DNA from: an uncultured Clostridia bacterium
GTDB taxonomy: Bacteria > Bacillota > Clostridia > Christensenellales > Borkfalkiaceae
Length of the DNA stretch: 64,000 bases
Assembly (NCBI GenBank): GCA_944368215.1
Contig: CALVWX010000007.1
Location: forward strand, 1 to 64,000
Direction of reading: 5' to 3'
In this document: piece after piece, positions 37,250-46,929 of the stretch
Layout of the letters: each line of letters opens with the position of its first letter
Numbering within the stretch: the first letter of the stretch is position 1
Translations under genes and position numbers: made by a program
The notes under the pieces: model-generated
What the model was told of the DNA's origin: nothing
Database searches by the model: none
What the model saw: only the letters and a program-made list of their open reading frames with translations

Positions 37250-38000
37250 CTACATCAAGAGCGAATTTTACAGGCTTTTCCACAGCCTTTCAACATGGAT
37301 TACTTTGGGCATATTCGCGGGTCTAGCCCTTTTAATCAACTGCGGTCTGGCAATTTTTGCCGCCGTGCAGCCCGAGTGGGGCTACGGCAACACAACCTTT
37401 TCCATGCAGTTTCTGCTGCAGCTGCCCACAATTTATATCATCGCCGCGCCCATACTCGTTTATATCCTCTATGAGGGATGCGGCAAGAACGGAGTATACA
37501 AAAACGTCGTCGCCTTCGGCGTCTCGCGCGAAAAAATTCTCTTGGGCCAGCTGGTCGTAAGCCTCGCTTTCTGTCTGGGCGTAATGCTTGTAACGCTCGG
37601 CGTGTATTTTGCAAGCGCATACGCGCTTTTAAGGTACGACTCGGTTATGACCTCTGCCGACGTCGTGCGGCAGGCGCTGTGCGTTCTGCCCTCGGCGGTG
37701 GCGTCTCTCGTGCTCGCAATTTTGTGCGTAAACCTTACAGTCAGGGGAGTAATAGGCATACTCATATGGATGGGCGTGTTCTTGCTCGTGCCCTATGTCT
37801 GCCAATGGATAGGGTACGAAGTCGATTTCTTCGCCCGCCTCGCTTCGTGGATGCCCGTGAACTTTATGGATCTGCAGAACGCTCAGTCGCTGTTTTGGGA
37901 AACGGGTGACGGAATTATGAAAAGCCTCGTTTCCGGCGCTGCGGGCATTGTCATCTTCGGCGTCGTCGGATGGCTGGTTTTAAGAAAAAAGGAAATATAA
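37242..38000 (+). CDS. ABC-2 type permease
   Basis: A 252-residue membrane protein with six TM helices (about 18-40, 60-82, 105-128, 140-165, 168-190 and 225-245) and the N-terminal YIKSEFYRLFHSLSTW of the BcrB/ABC2 permease type. Partner of the preceding ATPase; overlapping genes show translational coupling. Followed by the kinase gene after 57 bases. Confidence 0.88.
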   Translation: MLNYIKSEFYRLFHSLSTWITLGIFAGLALLINCGLAIFAAVQPEWGYGNTTFSMQFLLQLPTIYIIAAPILVYILYEGCGKNGVYKNVVAFGVSREKILLGQLVVSLAFCLGVMLVTLGVYFASAYALLRYDSVMTSADVVRQALCVLPSAVASLVLAILCVNLTVRGVIGILIWMGVFLLVPYVCQWIGYEVDFFARLASWMPVNFMDLQNAQSLFWETGDGIMKSLVSGAAGIVIFGVVGWLVLRKKEI

Positions 38001-38057
38001 ATTTTGTGATTGACCGCGCAATATGCCGCGGTTAATTGCGTTTCCGGAGGTTTTTGC

Positions 38058-38984
38058 ATGGTTTATCTTTCAGTCGCGCTCGCGCTTGTATCGCTCGTCG
38101 CAATTTACTTTGCCGCAAGGTTTTTCCTTTTAAAACGCGCGCTCGTCGAAGCCAACGGCGAACTTAAGGAGATAAACGCCGACATAATTCAGAACCACGT
38201 TCTGCGTCTGCCCGTGCCGGATAAAAACCTCGGCGCGCTTATGTCAACCGTCAATTCAACCCTCGAATGCATACGCAGGGAGCGCGTAAGTTACGCCGCG
38301 CGCGAACGCGCGTTCCGCTCCCAGATAGAGGCGATAAGCCACGATTTGCGCACGCCGCTCACCGTCATAATCGGCTATGTAAGAATTTTGCAGTCCCAGA
38401 ATGTCTGCGACGAACAAACCCTTTCAATCATTCTGCGCAAGGCGCAGTCCATGCAAAAACTCATTTCGGCGTTTTACGAATATTCCCGCGTCATCGCGGG
38501 CGACATTGCGCTTGATCCCGGCATAATCGACGAAAGCCGCCTGATGCGCGAAACCTTCCTCGATAACTGCGTAATTCTCGAGGACAAGGAGCTCGCCGTT
38601 TATACCGATTTTGCCGAATATCCCGTGAACATATTTGCCGACGGCGACGCGTTGGGGCGGATAGAGGTAAATATTCTGCAAAACGCCGCGCGGTATGCGC
38701 ATTCGTATTTTAAGATAGCTTTAAAACAAGAGGGCGACAGGGCGGTAGCAATCTTTGAAAACGACGCCGAGGGACTGGACGAGGATAAGGTAGCCCGTCT
38801 CTTCGACAAATTTTACACTGCCGACAGTTCGCGCAGCTCCGGGGGGACTGGGCTTGGCCTGACTATCGCCGCCAACCTCGCCGAGCGCATGGGCGGCAGC
38901 CTCACCGCAGAGCTCGCGCAGGGCGAAGGCGGCGTCCGAGCCGTCAGGTTTACCCTTTCATTCCCCGTTGCGGGAAAGCATTAA
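38058..38984 (+). CDS. Sensor histidine kinase of the ABC module
   Basis: A 308-residue kinase with one N-terminal TM helix (2-25), a short linker, HisKA box AISHDLRTPLTVIIGY and HATPase with NILQNAARYA and GGTGLGLTIA. There is no extracellular sensor domain, so the associated transporter probably supplies the signal, as in BceS/VraS-like modules. The start at 38058 has CCGGAGGT upstream. A terminator follows. Confidence 0.9.
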   Translation: MVYLSVALALVSLVAIYFAARFFLLKRALVEANGELKEINADIIQNHVLRLPVPDKNLGALMSTVNSTLECIRRERVSYAARERAFRSQIEAISHDLRTPLTVIIGYVRILQSQNVCDEQTLSIILRKAQSMQKLISAFYEYSRVIAGDIALDPGIIDESRLMRETFLDNCVILEDKELAVYTDFAEYPVNIFADGDALGRIEVNILQNAARYAHSYFKIALKQEGDRAVAIFENDAEGLDEDKVARLFDKFYTADSSRSSGGTGLGLTIAANLAERMGGSLTAELAQGEGGVRAVRFTLSFPVAGKH

Positions 38985-38990
38985 AAAAGC

Positions 38991-39029
38991 GCGGCGGCTG
39001 TTTTTGCAAAACAGCCGCCGCGATTTTTC
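38991..39029 (+). terminator. Terminator of the ABC/kinase operon
   Basis: A 14-bp stem GCGGCGGCTGTTTT / AAAACAGCCGCCGC with TGC loop followed by GATTTTTC; also usable for the convergent gene at 39067. Confidence 0.85.
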
Positions 39030-39066
39030 AATCAACGGCACTCCCTATGCGGAATAACTCGCGCGC

Positions 39067-39543
39067 TCAGGCGGAAAAAGCTCTCTTCAATTCAATGTTT
39101 ATCAGGTCTTTGTTCGCAATCTCGCCCAGAGAAATATCGTTGCTGTCGTCGTCGGTCAGCTCCTCCACAATCATGCGCCCGCTGCATTCAAGGAGAACGG
39201 GTGTGTCGAATCCCTCTTCGAGCACGCCTTCTACCTCTATGGTGTGCACCCACGGCTGCTCTACGTCGTAAATGTAGGTGAAGCTTTTTACGTTCATCAG
39301 AAAGAATTCCAGATTGGCTTCGTATTCATACCTGAACTTTTCGGGCAGAAGGTCTGTGTCCTCGTTGGCGTCGTCGGCTATAACCGTGCCGCCCGCATCG
39401 AATTCGTGGTAAAAATAATCCTCCCAGCCGAAGGTTATCTGTATAACGTCGTGCAAATCAAAAAAGCCGTAATCTGCCGGAAGCGCCACCGTGCGCGATA
39501 TGTCGGTATTGTCAAGCTTAATTTTAAGAACGTAGTTTTTCAT
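39067..39543 (-). CDS. pRiA4b ORF3-family protein
   Basis: A 158-residue protein of the PRiA4_ORF3 family (PF07929): YVLKIKLDNTDISRTV at the start, the FDLHDVIQITFGWEDYFYHEF block and WVHTIEVEGVLEE in the middle. Members are widespread, often near mobile elements, and have no known biochemical role. It is a single gene on the minus strand. The preceding TTG at 39546 is less likely as start. Confidence 0.8.
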   Translation of the reverse strand: MKNYVLKIKLDNTDISRTVALPADYGFFDLHDVIQITFGWEDYFYHEFDAGGTVIADDANEDTDLLPEKFRYEYEANLEFFLMNVKSFTYIYDVEQPWVHTIEVEGVLEEGFDTPVLLECSGRMIVEELTDDDSNDISLGEIANKDLINIELKRAFSA

Positions 39544-39606
39544 CAAACCGCCCCGCGCGAACCGTTTAAATCGCGCTTAAAATTTTCAAATATAATATTA
39601 AATCAA

Positions 39607-39632
39607 CGCGCGGCGTTTGTCAACGCCGCGCG
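39607..39632. terminator. GC-rich hairpin upstream of sbcD region
   Basis: CGCGCGGCGTT / AACGCCGCGCG with TGTC loop. Located upstream of the minus-strand gene and upstream of sbcD; function unclear. Confidence 0.4.
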
Positions 39633-39651
39633 CCTTAAATTGCCTTAATAT

Positions 39652-39711
39652 ATAATACAGATAAATCAGTTAATACAATTAATACACTTATTTTTTAAAA
39701 CAGTTGATACA
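39652..39711. repeat. Four TTRATACA-type repeats upstream of sbcDC
   Basis: ATAATACA at 39652, TTAATACA at 39670 and 39679 and TTGATACA at 39704, all in the same direction. They precede the sbcD promoter and may be binding sites for an unknown regulator. Confidence 0.4.
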
Positions 39712-39740
39712 GATTTTACTTCAAGTCTGCCGCGCGGCAG

Positions 39741-39769
39741 TTGAAATGCGCGCGCGTTTATGGTATAAT
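39741..39769 (+). promoter_or_regulatory. Promoter of sbcDC
   Basis: TTGAAA (39741-39746), 17-base spacer, TATAAT (39764-39769). Confidence 0.8.
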
Positions 39770-39789
39770 GCCGTTTAAAAGGAGTTAAC

Positions 39790-40926
39790 ATGAAATTTCT
39801 TCATCTGTCCGATTTGCACCTCGGCAAGAGGGTAAACGAGTTCTCCATGATAGAGGAGCAGGACTACATATTAAACAGCATTATCTGTATAGCTCGCGAC
39901 GAAAAGCCGGCGGCCGTAGTAATTGCCGGCGACGTGTACGACAAGCCCGTTCCCACTGTCGAGGCGGTAAAACTTTTAGACAGTTTTCTTAACCGCCTTA
40001 CGGCCATGGGCATAAATGTGCTTATTATAAGCGGCAACCACGATTCTGCCGAAAGGCTTTCCTTCGGAGCTAACCTTCTCGGCGGCAGCGGGGTGTATAT
40101 TTCGCCCGCATACGACGGAAAGGTTGAGCCCGTCACTTTTTCAGATGAGTTAGGCGGGGTGAATTTTTACATGCTGCCCTTCATAAAGCCCGCCATTGTC
40201 GCGCGCGTTTTTGAGGGTGAGGGAGCGGAAAGCTACACCGCGGCTCTTCGCGCGGCCGTCTCGCACATGAATATAGACGTAAAACTTCGCAACGTGCTCA
40301 TAACCCACCAGTTCGTCACGGGCGCGCTGAGGTCTGATTCCGAGGAAATATCTGTAGGCGGCTCAGACAACGTCGACGCGTCCGTATTCGAGCAATTCGA
40401 TTACGTCGCCCTCGGCCATATTCACGCGCCCCAGAAAATCGGCCGCGAAACAATCCGCTACTGCGGCACGCCGCTCAAATATTCCTTTTCTGAAGTCAAC
40501 CAGCAAAAGAGCGTAACTATAGTCGAAATGGGCGCAAAGGGCGACGTGCGCGTCCGCACCGCTCCCCTCGTTCCCCGCCGCGATTTAGCGGCTCTCCGCG
40601 GCACATATGCCGAAGTCACCGCAAAAAGCTTTACCGAAAAGTTAAATCGCGACGACTATTATAAGATTACGCTGACGGACGAGGAAGATATACCCGAATG
40701 CGTGGCAAAACTGCGCTATTTTTATCCCAACCTCATGGCTCTCGAATACGACAACGCCCGCACGCGCGCCGAGCTCGATTTGAGCGACGCGGGCGACGTT
40801 CAGAACAAAACGCCCCTTCAGCTCTTTTCCGAACTCTTCGAAAAGCAAAACGGCAAGCCTATGACGGAAGAAATGCAAAATGCAATTTCGTCGCTCATTC
40901 AAAGCATTTGGGAGGAAGACAGATGA
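39790..40926 (+). CDS. sbcD: Exonuclease SbcD
   Basis: A 378-residue Mre11-type nuclease subunit. Metal-binding motifs: HLSDLHLGK (1st), IAGDVYDK, SGNHDSAERL, ITHQFV and LGHIHAPQ. With SbcC it cleaves DNA hairpins and protein-blocked ends, as expected for a genome rich in long palindromes. Stop overlaps the sbcC start (ATGA). Confidence 0.95.
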   Translation: MKFLHLSDLHLGKRVNEFSMIEEQDYILNSIICIARDEKPAAVVIAGDVYDKPVPTVEAVKLLDSFLNRLTAMGINVLIISGNHDSAERLSFGANLLGGSGVYISPAYDGKVEPVTFSDELGGVNFYMLPFIKPAIVARVFEGEGAESYTAALRAAVSHMNIDVKLRNVLITHQFVTGALRSDSEEISVGGSDNVDASVFEQFDYVALGHIHAPQKIGRETIRYCGTPLKYSFSEVNQQKSVTIVEMGAKGDVRVRTAPLVPRRDLAALRGTYAEVTAKSFTEKLNRDDYYKITLTDEEDIPECVAKLRYFYPNLMALEYDNARTRAELDLSDAGDVQNKTPLQLFSELFEKQNGKPMTEEMQNAISSLIQSIWEEDR

Positions 40927-43706
40927 GACCGCTATTCATTAAAATGTCGGCTTTCGGCCCGTATTCGGGCTGTGTGGAAATAGATATGTCCAAGCTCGGC
41001 GAAAGCGGGCTTTACTTAATTACGGGCGACACGGGCGCGGGCAAAACTACCATATTCGACGCCATAACTTTCGCGCTCTACGGCGAACCGAGCGGCGATA
41101 TAAGGGAGGTGGACGGCCTGCGTTCCAAATATGCCGCCGACGACACTCCCACAGAGGTTGAACTGACCTTTTCAAACGGCGATAAAATTTATAAAGTTAG
41201 GCGTAACCCCGCATATATGCGCCAGTCAAAGCGCGGTTCGGGGTATACGGAGCAAAAGGCCGAAGCGCTTTTGACCATGCCCGACGGTTCTCTCATAACC
41301 CGCCGCGCCGACGTTGACAAAACGATATGTTCGGTGCTCGGCATCAACCGCGATCAGTTCATGCAGATAGCCATGATTGCGCAGGGCGATTTTTTGCGCC
41401 TTTTAAACGCGGGGACGGAGGAGCGGCAGAAGATTTTCCGCGATATTTTCAAAACTTCCCTCTTCAGAACGTTGCAGGACGAGCTCCGCTCGGCCGCGTC
41501 CGAGGCGCAGCGCAAGTGCGATTTCGCGCGCGACCGCCTCGCCGAAAGGATATCCGCAGTCGATTGCCCTGCGGACAGGAATTTCGCGCAGAGCGTTGCC
41601 GATATTGCGGAGGCCGTGCGTTCGAGCCGCGGCGAAAGTTCTGTTGCGGAGCAGGCGTCCGCATTGGTTGAGGCCGTAATATGTGCCGACGAACGCCAAA
41701 AAGAAGAGCTCGAAAGCACGAGGGGAACGCTGCTTGAGCAAAAGAGCTTCGCCGAAGCGGCTTTGGCTGCGGCCGAACAGCGGCAAAAACAGACGCTTGA
41801 GCTCGCCGCAGCCCAAAAGGCGCGCGCAGAGGAGGAAAGGGGCGTAAAAGAGGCGCAGGCGAAGAAGGAACAACTTTCGGCGCAGGCGGAGGAATACGAA
41901 AATATCGCCCGAAAAGCTGCGCGCTACGAAGATTTGGTGCCGCAATATACCTCGCTCAACGCCGCGCAGGAGCGCTTTAAAAGCATGAGCGCCGCCGCGC
42001 AGTCTCTTTCGCGCGACTACGATAAAAAACAGGGCGAACTTAAGGAAGTGACCGACCGCCTTGCACGCCGCAAGGCCATGCACAAGGAGCTGGAGGGAGC
42101 TGACGCCCGCCTCGTCAAAGCAAAAAGCGATTTTGAAAATTATTCCGCGGAAGCGCAAAAACTCAATGATATATCCGCGCGGATACAGGCGTCAAACAAA
42201 TTACAGGCTCTCCTGAAGAACGCACAGGCCGCCTACGCCGCCGCGGACGAAAAAACGCTTTCGGCCCGCGCGCAATATGAGGGCGCATACGACGCGTTTT
42301 TAAAAAATCAGGCGGGTATTCTGGCTTCCTCGCTTAAAGAGGGTTCGCCCTGCCCCGTCTGCGGTTCGCTTTCGCACCCTTCGCCGGCGCATATTGCGGG
42401 GTCAACCGTCACGCAGAGCCGACTGAACGAGCTTAAGGCCGGATATGAAAAACTTTTGAAGGAGCGAGAAAGTTGCAGCTGTCAGGCGGGCGAGATGAAC
42501 GCAAAATACCTTTCCGCGGGCGAAGAACTCATTGCCGCGGCCGCCGCGCTCGGCCTTCCGCAGGGCGAAGGTCTCGAAAGCGCGCTTAAGCACAGGCTTG
42601 CCGATATCGGACAGCTGCTCAATAAAACCAGGCGGCAGATTGACGGGCTTGGCGCCGATTGCGACAGGCGAAAACGGCTTGAAGAGGCCATATCTGCCGA
42701 CGAAAATACAATAAATGCCATCACGCCCGCCGTCGGTGAACTTGCAAATTCACTGTCCGCGCGTTCGGCCGAGTTGAAGGGGGCTCAGGAGAATATAACT
42801 TCGCTCTCAAAGGGATTGCCGTTCGCAACCATGGACGAGTTGAATAAAAACATAGCCCTCTTAAGGGCGCAAAAGGCCGCATACGACAATGCTGTCGCGG
42901 CGGCGGATAAGGACTATTCAGCGCGCTCGCTCAGACTAAGCGGCCTCGACGGCGAAATAAAGCGCCTATTGTCGCAGCTGTCGGAGAGCCCGCAAACCGA
43001 CGTTGAAGCCCAAAAGCTGGCCAAAGAGAATGCCGAGCGCAGCCTTAAGGAGGTCGAAGGCCGCCTTCAGGACGTTATTTCGCGCCTCAGAGTTAATACC
43101 CGCGCAAAGCAGGAAATTTCGGCGTGCAGGGAGGAACTGCAAAACGCCGAAAAAGCGTATTCCCTCGCGCGCGTTCTCAATAACACGGCCAACGGCAATG
43201 TGCCCGGCAAGGAAAAAATAATGCTCGAAACCTACGTGCAGACCTTTTATTTCGACCGCATAATTGCCAAAGCCAATCTCCGCCTTTTAAAGATGAGCGG
43301 CGGCCAGTACGAACTTCTCCGCCGCAAAAACGCAGACAACCTGCGCAGCCAGAGCGGTCTGGAGCTCGAAGTGCTCGACCATTACAACGGAAGCGTGCGC
43401 AGCGTAAAATCGCTTTCGGGCGGCGAATCTTTCAAGGCCTCGCTGTCGCTGGCGCTCGGCCTTTCGGATGTTGTTCAGGCCGCCGCGGGCGGAATAAGGC
43501 TGGATGCCATGTTCGTCGACGAAGGCTTCGGCTCGCTGGACGAGCAGTCCCTCAATCAGGCCATCGACTGCCTTTTGTCCCTTGCCGAAGGTCACCGCCT
43601 CGTCGGTATAATTTCGCACGTCGCCGAGCTCAAGGAGCGCATAGACAAGCAGATTATCGTCACCAAAAATAAATCGGGCGGCAGTTCGGTGAGATTGCAG
43701 ACCTGA
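40923..43706 (+). CDS. sbcC: Exonuclease SbcC (Rad50-like)
   Basis: A 927-residue SMC-like ATPase. Walker A GDTGAGKTTIFDA (about 34-46), long coiled coils (about 190-460 and 520-770), a zinc-hook CPVCGSLSHP at about residue 477, then signature LSGGESFKASLSLALG and Walker B AMFVDEGFGSLDEQ. The start at 40923 overlaps the sbcD stop. Works with SbcD on DNA ends and hairpins. Confidence 0.95.
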   Translation: MRPLFIKMSAFGPYSGCVEIDMSKLGESGLYLITGDTGAGKTTIFDAITFALYGEPSGDIREVDGLRSKYAADDTPTEVELTFSNGDKIYKVRRNPAYMRQSKRGSGYTEQKAEALLTMPDGSLITRRADVDKTICSVLGINRDQFMQIAMIAQGDFLRLLNAGTEERQKIFRDIFKTSLFRTLQDELRSAASEAQRKCDFARDRLAERISAVDCPADRNFAQSVADIAEAVRSSRGESSVAEQASALVEAVICADERQKEELESTRGTLLEQKSFAEAALAAAEQRQKQTLELAAAQKARAEEERGVKEAQAKKEQLSAQAEEYENIARKAARYEDLVPQYTSLNAAQERFKSMSAAAQSLSRDYDKKQGELKEVTDRLARRKAMHKELEGADARLVKAKSDFENYSAEAQKLNDISARIQASNKLQALLKNAQAAYAAADEKTLSARAQYEGAYDAFLKNQAGILASSLKEGSPCPVCGSLSHPSPAHIAGSTVTQSRLNELKAGYEKLLKERESCSCQAGEMNAKYLSAGEELIAAAAALGLPQGEGLESALKHRLADIGQLLNKTRRQIDGLGADCDRRKRLEEAISADENTINAITPAVGELANSLSARSAELKGAQENITSLSKGLPFATMDELNKNIALLRAQKAAYDNAVAAADKDYSARSLRLSGLDGEIKRLLSQLSESPQTDVEAQKLAKENAERSLKEVEGRLQDVISRLRVNTRAKQEISACREELQNAEKAYSLARVLNNTANGNVPGKEKIMLETYVQTFYFDRIIAKANLRLLKMSGGQYELLRRKNADNLRSQSGLELEVLDHYNGSVRSVKSLSGGESFKASLSLALGLSDVVQAAAGGIRLDAMFVDEGFGSLDEQSLNQAIDCLLSLAEGHRLVGIISHVAELKERIDKQIIVTKNKSGGSSVRLQT

Positions 43707-43787
43707 ATTTCACTCCATTATATTGATTAAATTTAACAAAATATTATATATAATACAGACAATTAATTGTTAAAAAGAAACATTTTT

Positions 43788-43836
43788 TACGGCAGAAAAT
43801 CGGTGACAACCACCCTTTCTCTGCCGTATTTTTTTG
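43788..43836 (+). terminator. Terminator of sbcDC
   Basis: TACGGCAGA / TCTGCCGTA enclose an inner GGTG/CACC hairpin; T7 follows. Confidence 0.8.
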
Positions 43837-43883
43837 TGTGGGCTGAGTTTGACTATTGATGTCTTTTCTGACTTTAAATGTGG

Positions 43884-44045
43884 AGTTATCAACAAAAAGA
43901 TATGCACAATGCGCGCTGTTTATAGTATAAAAAATGCATACTTTAAAAAAAGTTATCAACAATTTATTAACAATAATACATTTTTTGCACAAATTAAAGG
44001 CATTTTTATTAAAAATCCAAGTTAAAATGTATAAAGTTATCAACA
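43884..44045 (+). other. AT-rich region with three AGTTATCAACA sites
   Basis: The 550-base gap 43707-44260 holds no gene. AGTTATCAACA occurs exactly at 43884-43894, 43951-43961 and 44035-44045, all on the same strand, with weaker ATATGCACA and TTATTAACA nearby. TTATCAACA differs by one base from the DnaA box TTATCCACA. The stretch is very AT-rich. It may be a DnaA-binding cluster or the regulatory region of the pectate lyase genes. Confidence 0.45.
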
Positions 44046-44260
44046 TTTGCATAATATAAATTTTTGCACTCCGGCATGTTTTGCGGACGGTTTTGTTTAT
44101 GTAAACTACCGTTATATATTTATCAATTTAAATTTTCATTTTACCCCCTTCAAACGCTTTACAAAATAATTTTTATATGTTATGTTTAAACTAATTTTGT
44201 TACTTGATAACATTTTTTTACCAAATTAAACAAAAACAATAAATATGGGGGAGAAAATTG

Positions 44261-46888
44261 ATGAAGAAAAAAATTGCGGCACTGGCAGTTTCCGCGATTA
44301 TGGCGTTGACATGTTTTGCATCCGCCTGTGCTACGCCCGGCGATGCAAACGACGGCAGTGATTCGCAGACGGGCGACGTCGTGCAGAACGGCGACGACCT
44401 CGTACAGGTAGGCGGGGACGATCAAACGCCCTCTGACCCCGGGCAGGGCGGCGAGGAGCAGAACCCTTCGGACCCCGGGCAGGGCGGCGAGGAGCAGAAC
44501 CCCTCCGAACCTGAACAGGGCGGCGAAGAGCAGAATCCTTCGGAACCTGAACAGGGCGGCGAAGAGCAGAATCCTTCGGAACCCGGGCAGGGCGGCGAAG
44601 AGCAGAATCCTTCGGAACCCGGGCAGGGCGGCGAAGAGCAGAATCCTTCGGAACCTGAACAGGGCGGCGAAGGGCAGAACCCTTCGGAACCCGGGCAGGG
44701 TGGCGAGGAGCAGAACCCTTCGGAACCCGGGCAGGGCGGCGAAGAGCAGAATCCTTCCGAACCCGAGCAGGGCGGCGAAGAGCAGAATCCTTCGGAACCC
44801 GGGCAGGGCGGTTCTACCGAGCTCCCCGATCAGGGCGGCACGATAGCAAAACCCGTCGAAGGCGGCGTGGAAATTATCAAAGCTTCGGGCAACCTCGAAA
44901 GCGCCTACGTAACCTGGGAAATAAACGAGTCTGCGGCGTGGTACAACGTCTATTGCAAAGCTCAGGGTGCTTCGGACAGCTCGTATGTTCAGCTCGATGC
45001 GCCCCTCGTGCGCAAATATACAACTTACTTCAGGGCGGATGCCGTCGGCCTCGCGGAGGGAGAATATACTTTAAAGGTAGTCCCTGTCGACGAGGACGGC
45101 AAGGAGTATGATGAGCTTTCCGCTACGGCAAGCGATATTTCTGTGCTTGCGCACGACCGCAGCGGTTTCGCCTTTGTAAACGGCACTTCTTCGGGCGCGT
45201 ATAACGAGGACGGCACGTTGAAGGCCGACGCCCGCGTCATTTACATAACCGAAAAAACAAAGGACAGCGTCACTTTAGACGTGGTTACAAGTTCAAAGGG
45301 TGCAACGACCACATCTGTCGGCCTTCAGAACATACTTTACAGCTATAAAAAGGGCTACGAAACCCGCCCCCTTGCAATCCGGCTTGTGGGCAACATCACC
45401 GATTTGTCCACTATGGATAAGGGCGATATCATAATCGAAACTGACAATAAGTCTATGGGTATCACGTTCGAGGGCATAGGCAGCGACGCGACGGCCAACG
45501 GCTGGGGACTGCGCATCAAGAACAGTTCCAATGTAGAAGTGCGCAACCTCGGTCTCATGAACTGCGACAGCAGCGAAGGCGACAACATAGGCCTTCAGCA
45601 GGGCAACGACCATATCTGGGTGCACAACTGTGACCTCTTCTACGGCCATGCGGGCAGCGACTCCGATCAGGCCAAGGGCGACGGCGCTCTCGATACAAAA
45701 ACTTCAACCTACGTCACCCACTCTTACAATCATTTCTGGGACAGCGGCAAATGCAATCTTCAGGGAATGAAGAGCGAGGAGACGACAAACTACATAACTT
45801 ATCATCATAACTGGTACGACCACTCCGATTCGCGCCATCCCAGAATCCGCACCTGCACCGTGCATGTCTATAACAACTATTTCGACGGCAACTCCAAATA
45901 CGGCGTGGGCGCCACGATGGGTGCGAGCGTCTTTGTGGAAAACAACTATTTCCGTTCTACAACCACCATGCGCCCCATGATGTCGTCCAATCAGGGTACC
46001 GACGCCGACGGCGAGGGCACGTTCTCGGGAGAAGACGGCGGCATAATCAAGTCGTTCGGCAATAAATACGTCTCGCCCGATTTAAAGCTCAAAACCTATC
46101 AGCAATACGGCGATAATTCCGACTGCTACGAGGTCTCCTCGCGTGACGAGCAGGTTCCTTCTTCAGTCAAAACCGTGGCCGGCGGCACAACTTACAACAA
46201 CTTCGATACATCGTCCATGATGTACGATTACGAAGTCGATTCCCCCGACGATGCAAAGGCCAAAGTCGAAAGGTATGCCGGCAGAGTGGACGGCGGCGAC
46301 TTCACATACGAGTTTGACGACGAGGTGGAGGACGCCAACTACGACGTAATCGACGACCTTAAATCCAAGCTCATGAGCTATAAGTCCGACCTCGTTCAGG
46401 TCGGCGGCGGCAGCGTATATGAAGGCGGCCAGGGCGGTTCCGAAGAGGGCGGTCAGACCGGCGGCGAAACCGGTGGAGAAACGGGCGGCGAGCAGGGCGG
46501 TTCCGAACAGCCCGACAACCCTCCCGTGGAAGGCTCCGTGATAGTAACATTCGACGGCGGCGAGTACGATTATACGAAACAGCCCGCATTCGCTATCAAC
46601 GGCAACACCAGCGGTTCCAAGGGTCAGGTTACCTATAACGGAGTAACTTATTCCGACTGCCTGAAGATGGAAAGCAGCACAAACATACAGTTTACCGTCG
46701 ATTCTGCCATGACCCTTACGCTTTATTTTGCTGACGATGCAGCCGGCAAAAATGTAAAGATAGACGGCGAAAAAATTGAGGTGCAGTCCGACGGCACTGT
46801 GACCATACAGCTCGCTGCAGGCGCGCACACTATAACAAAGGGCGACACTATGAATCTTTTCGTAATAGTGCTTTCGCCTGCGGCCTGA
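44261..46888 (+). CDS. Secreted pectate lyase (PL1) with repeat linker
   Basis: An 875-residue extracellular enzyme. A lipoprotein-like signal (ALAVSAIMALTCFASAC) ends at Cys23 or so, then an acidic linker with ten 12-residue units GGEEQNPSEPxQ (about 63-182), a fibronectin-like domain (about 200-300), and the parallel beta-helix pectate lyase domain (about 320-680). Motifs are GIGSDATANGWGL, IWVHNCDLFYG, GDGALDTKTSTYVTHSYN and the catalytic-arginine segment SDSRHPRIR. A Gly/Glu-rich spacer and a C-terminal beta module (about 770-875, ending HTITKGDTMNLFVIV) follow. It cuts polygalacturonate by beta-elimination. Start 44261 has GGGGGAG upstream. A paralogue follows 42 bases later. Confidence 0.9.
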   Translation: MKKKIAALAVSAIMALTCFASACATPGDANDGSDSQTGDVVQNGDDLVQVGGDDQTPSDPGQGGEEQNPSDPGQGGEEQNPSEPEQGGEEQNPSEPEQGGEEQNPSEPGQGGEEQNPSEPGQGGEEQNPSEPEQGGEGQNPSEPGQGGEEQNPSEPGQGGEEQNPSEPEQGGEEQNPSEPGQGGSTELPDQGGTIAKPVEGGVEIIKASGNLESAYVTWEINESAAWYNVYCKAQGASDSSYVQLDAPLVRKYTTYFRADAVGLAEGEYTLKVVPVDEDGKEYDELSATASDISVLAHDRSGFAFVNGTSSGAYNEDGTLKADARVIYITEKTKDSVTLDVVTSSKGATTTSVGLQNILYSYKKGYETRPLAIRLVGNITDLSTMDKGDIIIETDNKSMGITFEGIGSDATANGWGLRIKNSSNVEVRNLGLMNCDSSEGDNIGLQQGNDHIWVHNCDLFYGHAGSDSDQAKGDGALDTKTSTYVTHSYNHFWDSGKCNLQGMKSEETTNYITYHHNWYDHSDSRHPRIRTCTVHVYNNYFDGNSKYGVGATMGASVFVENNYFRSTTTMRPMMSSNQGTDADGEGTFSGEDGGIIKSFGNKYVSPDLKLKTYQQYGDNSDCYEVSSRDEQVPSSVKTVAGGTTYNNFDTSSMMYDYEVDSPDDAKAKVERYAGRVDGGDFTYEFDDEVEDANYDVIDDLKSKLMSYKSDLVQVGGGSVYEGGQGGSEEGGQTGGETGGETGGEQGGSEQPDNPPVEGSVIVTFDGGEYDYTKQPAFAINGNTSGSKGQVTYNGVTYSDCLKMESSTNIQFTVDSAMTLTLYFADDAAGKNVKIDGEKIEVQSDGTVTIQLAAGAHTITKGDTMNLFVIVLSPAA
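44447..44806 (+). repeat. Ten 36-bp coding repeats in pectate lyase 1
   Basis: Ten in-frame units encoding GGEEQNPSEPxQ (x is G or E; first unit ends DPGQ; unit 7 has GEGQ). Slight base differences exist between units. The tract likely forms a flexible spacer from membrane or wall and can change length by slippage or recombination. Confidence 0.95.
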
Positions 46889-46929
46889 CGGCGTAATTAT
46901 CCGGAAAAAATATATAAGGGAGAAAAATA

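Noticed and set aside
44447..44806. CRISPR-like array of 36-bp repeats
   Set aside because: The units are contiguous in-frame coding repeats without spacers.
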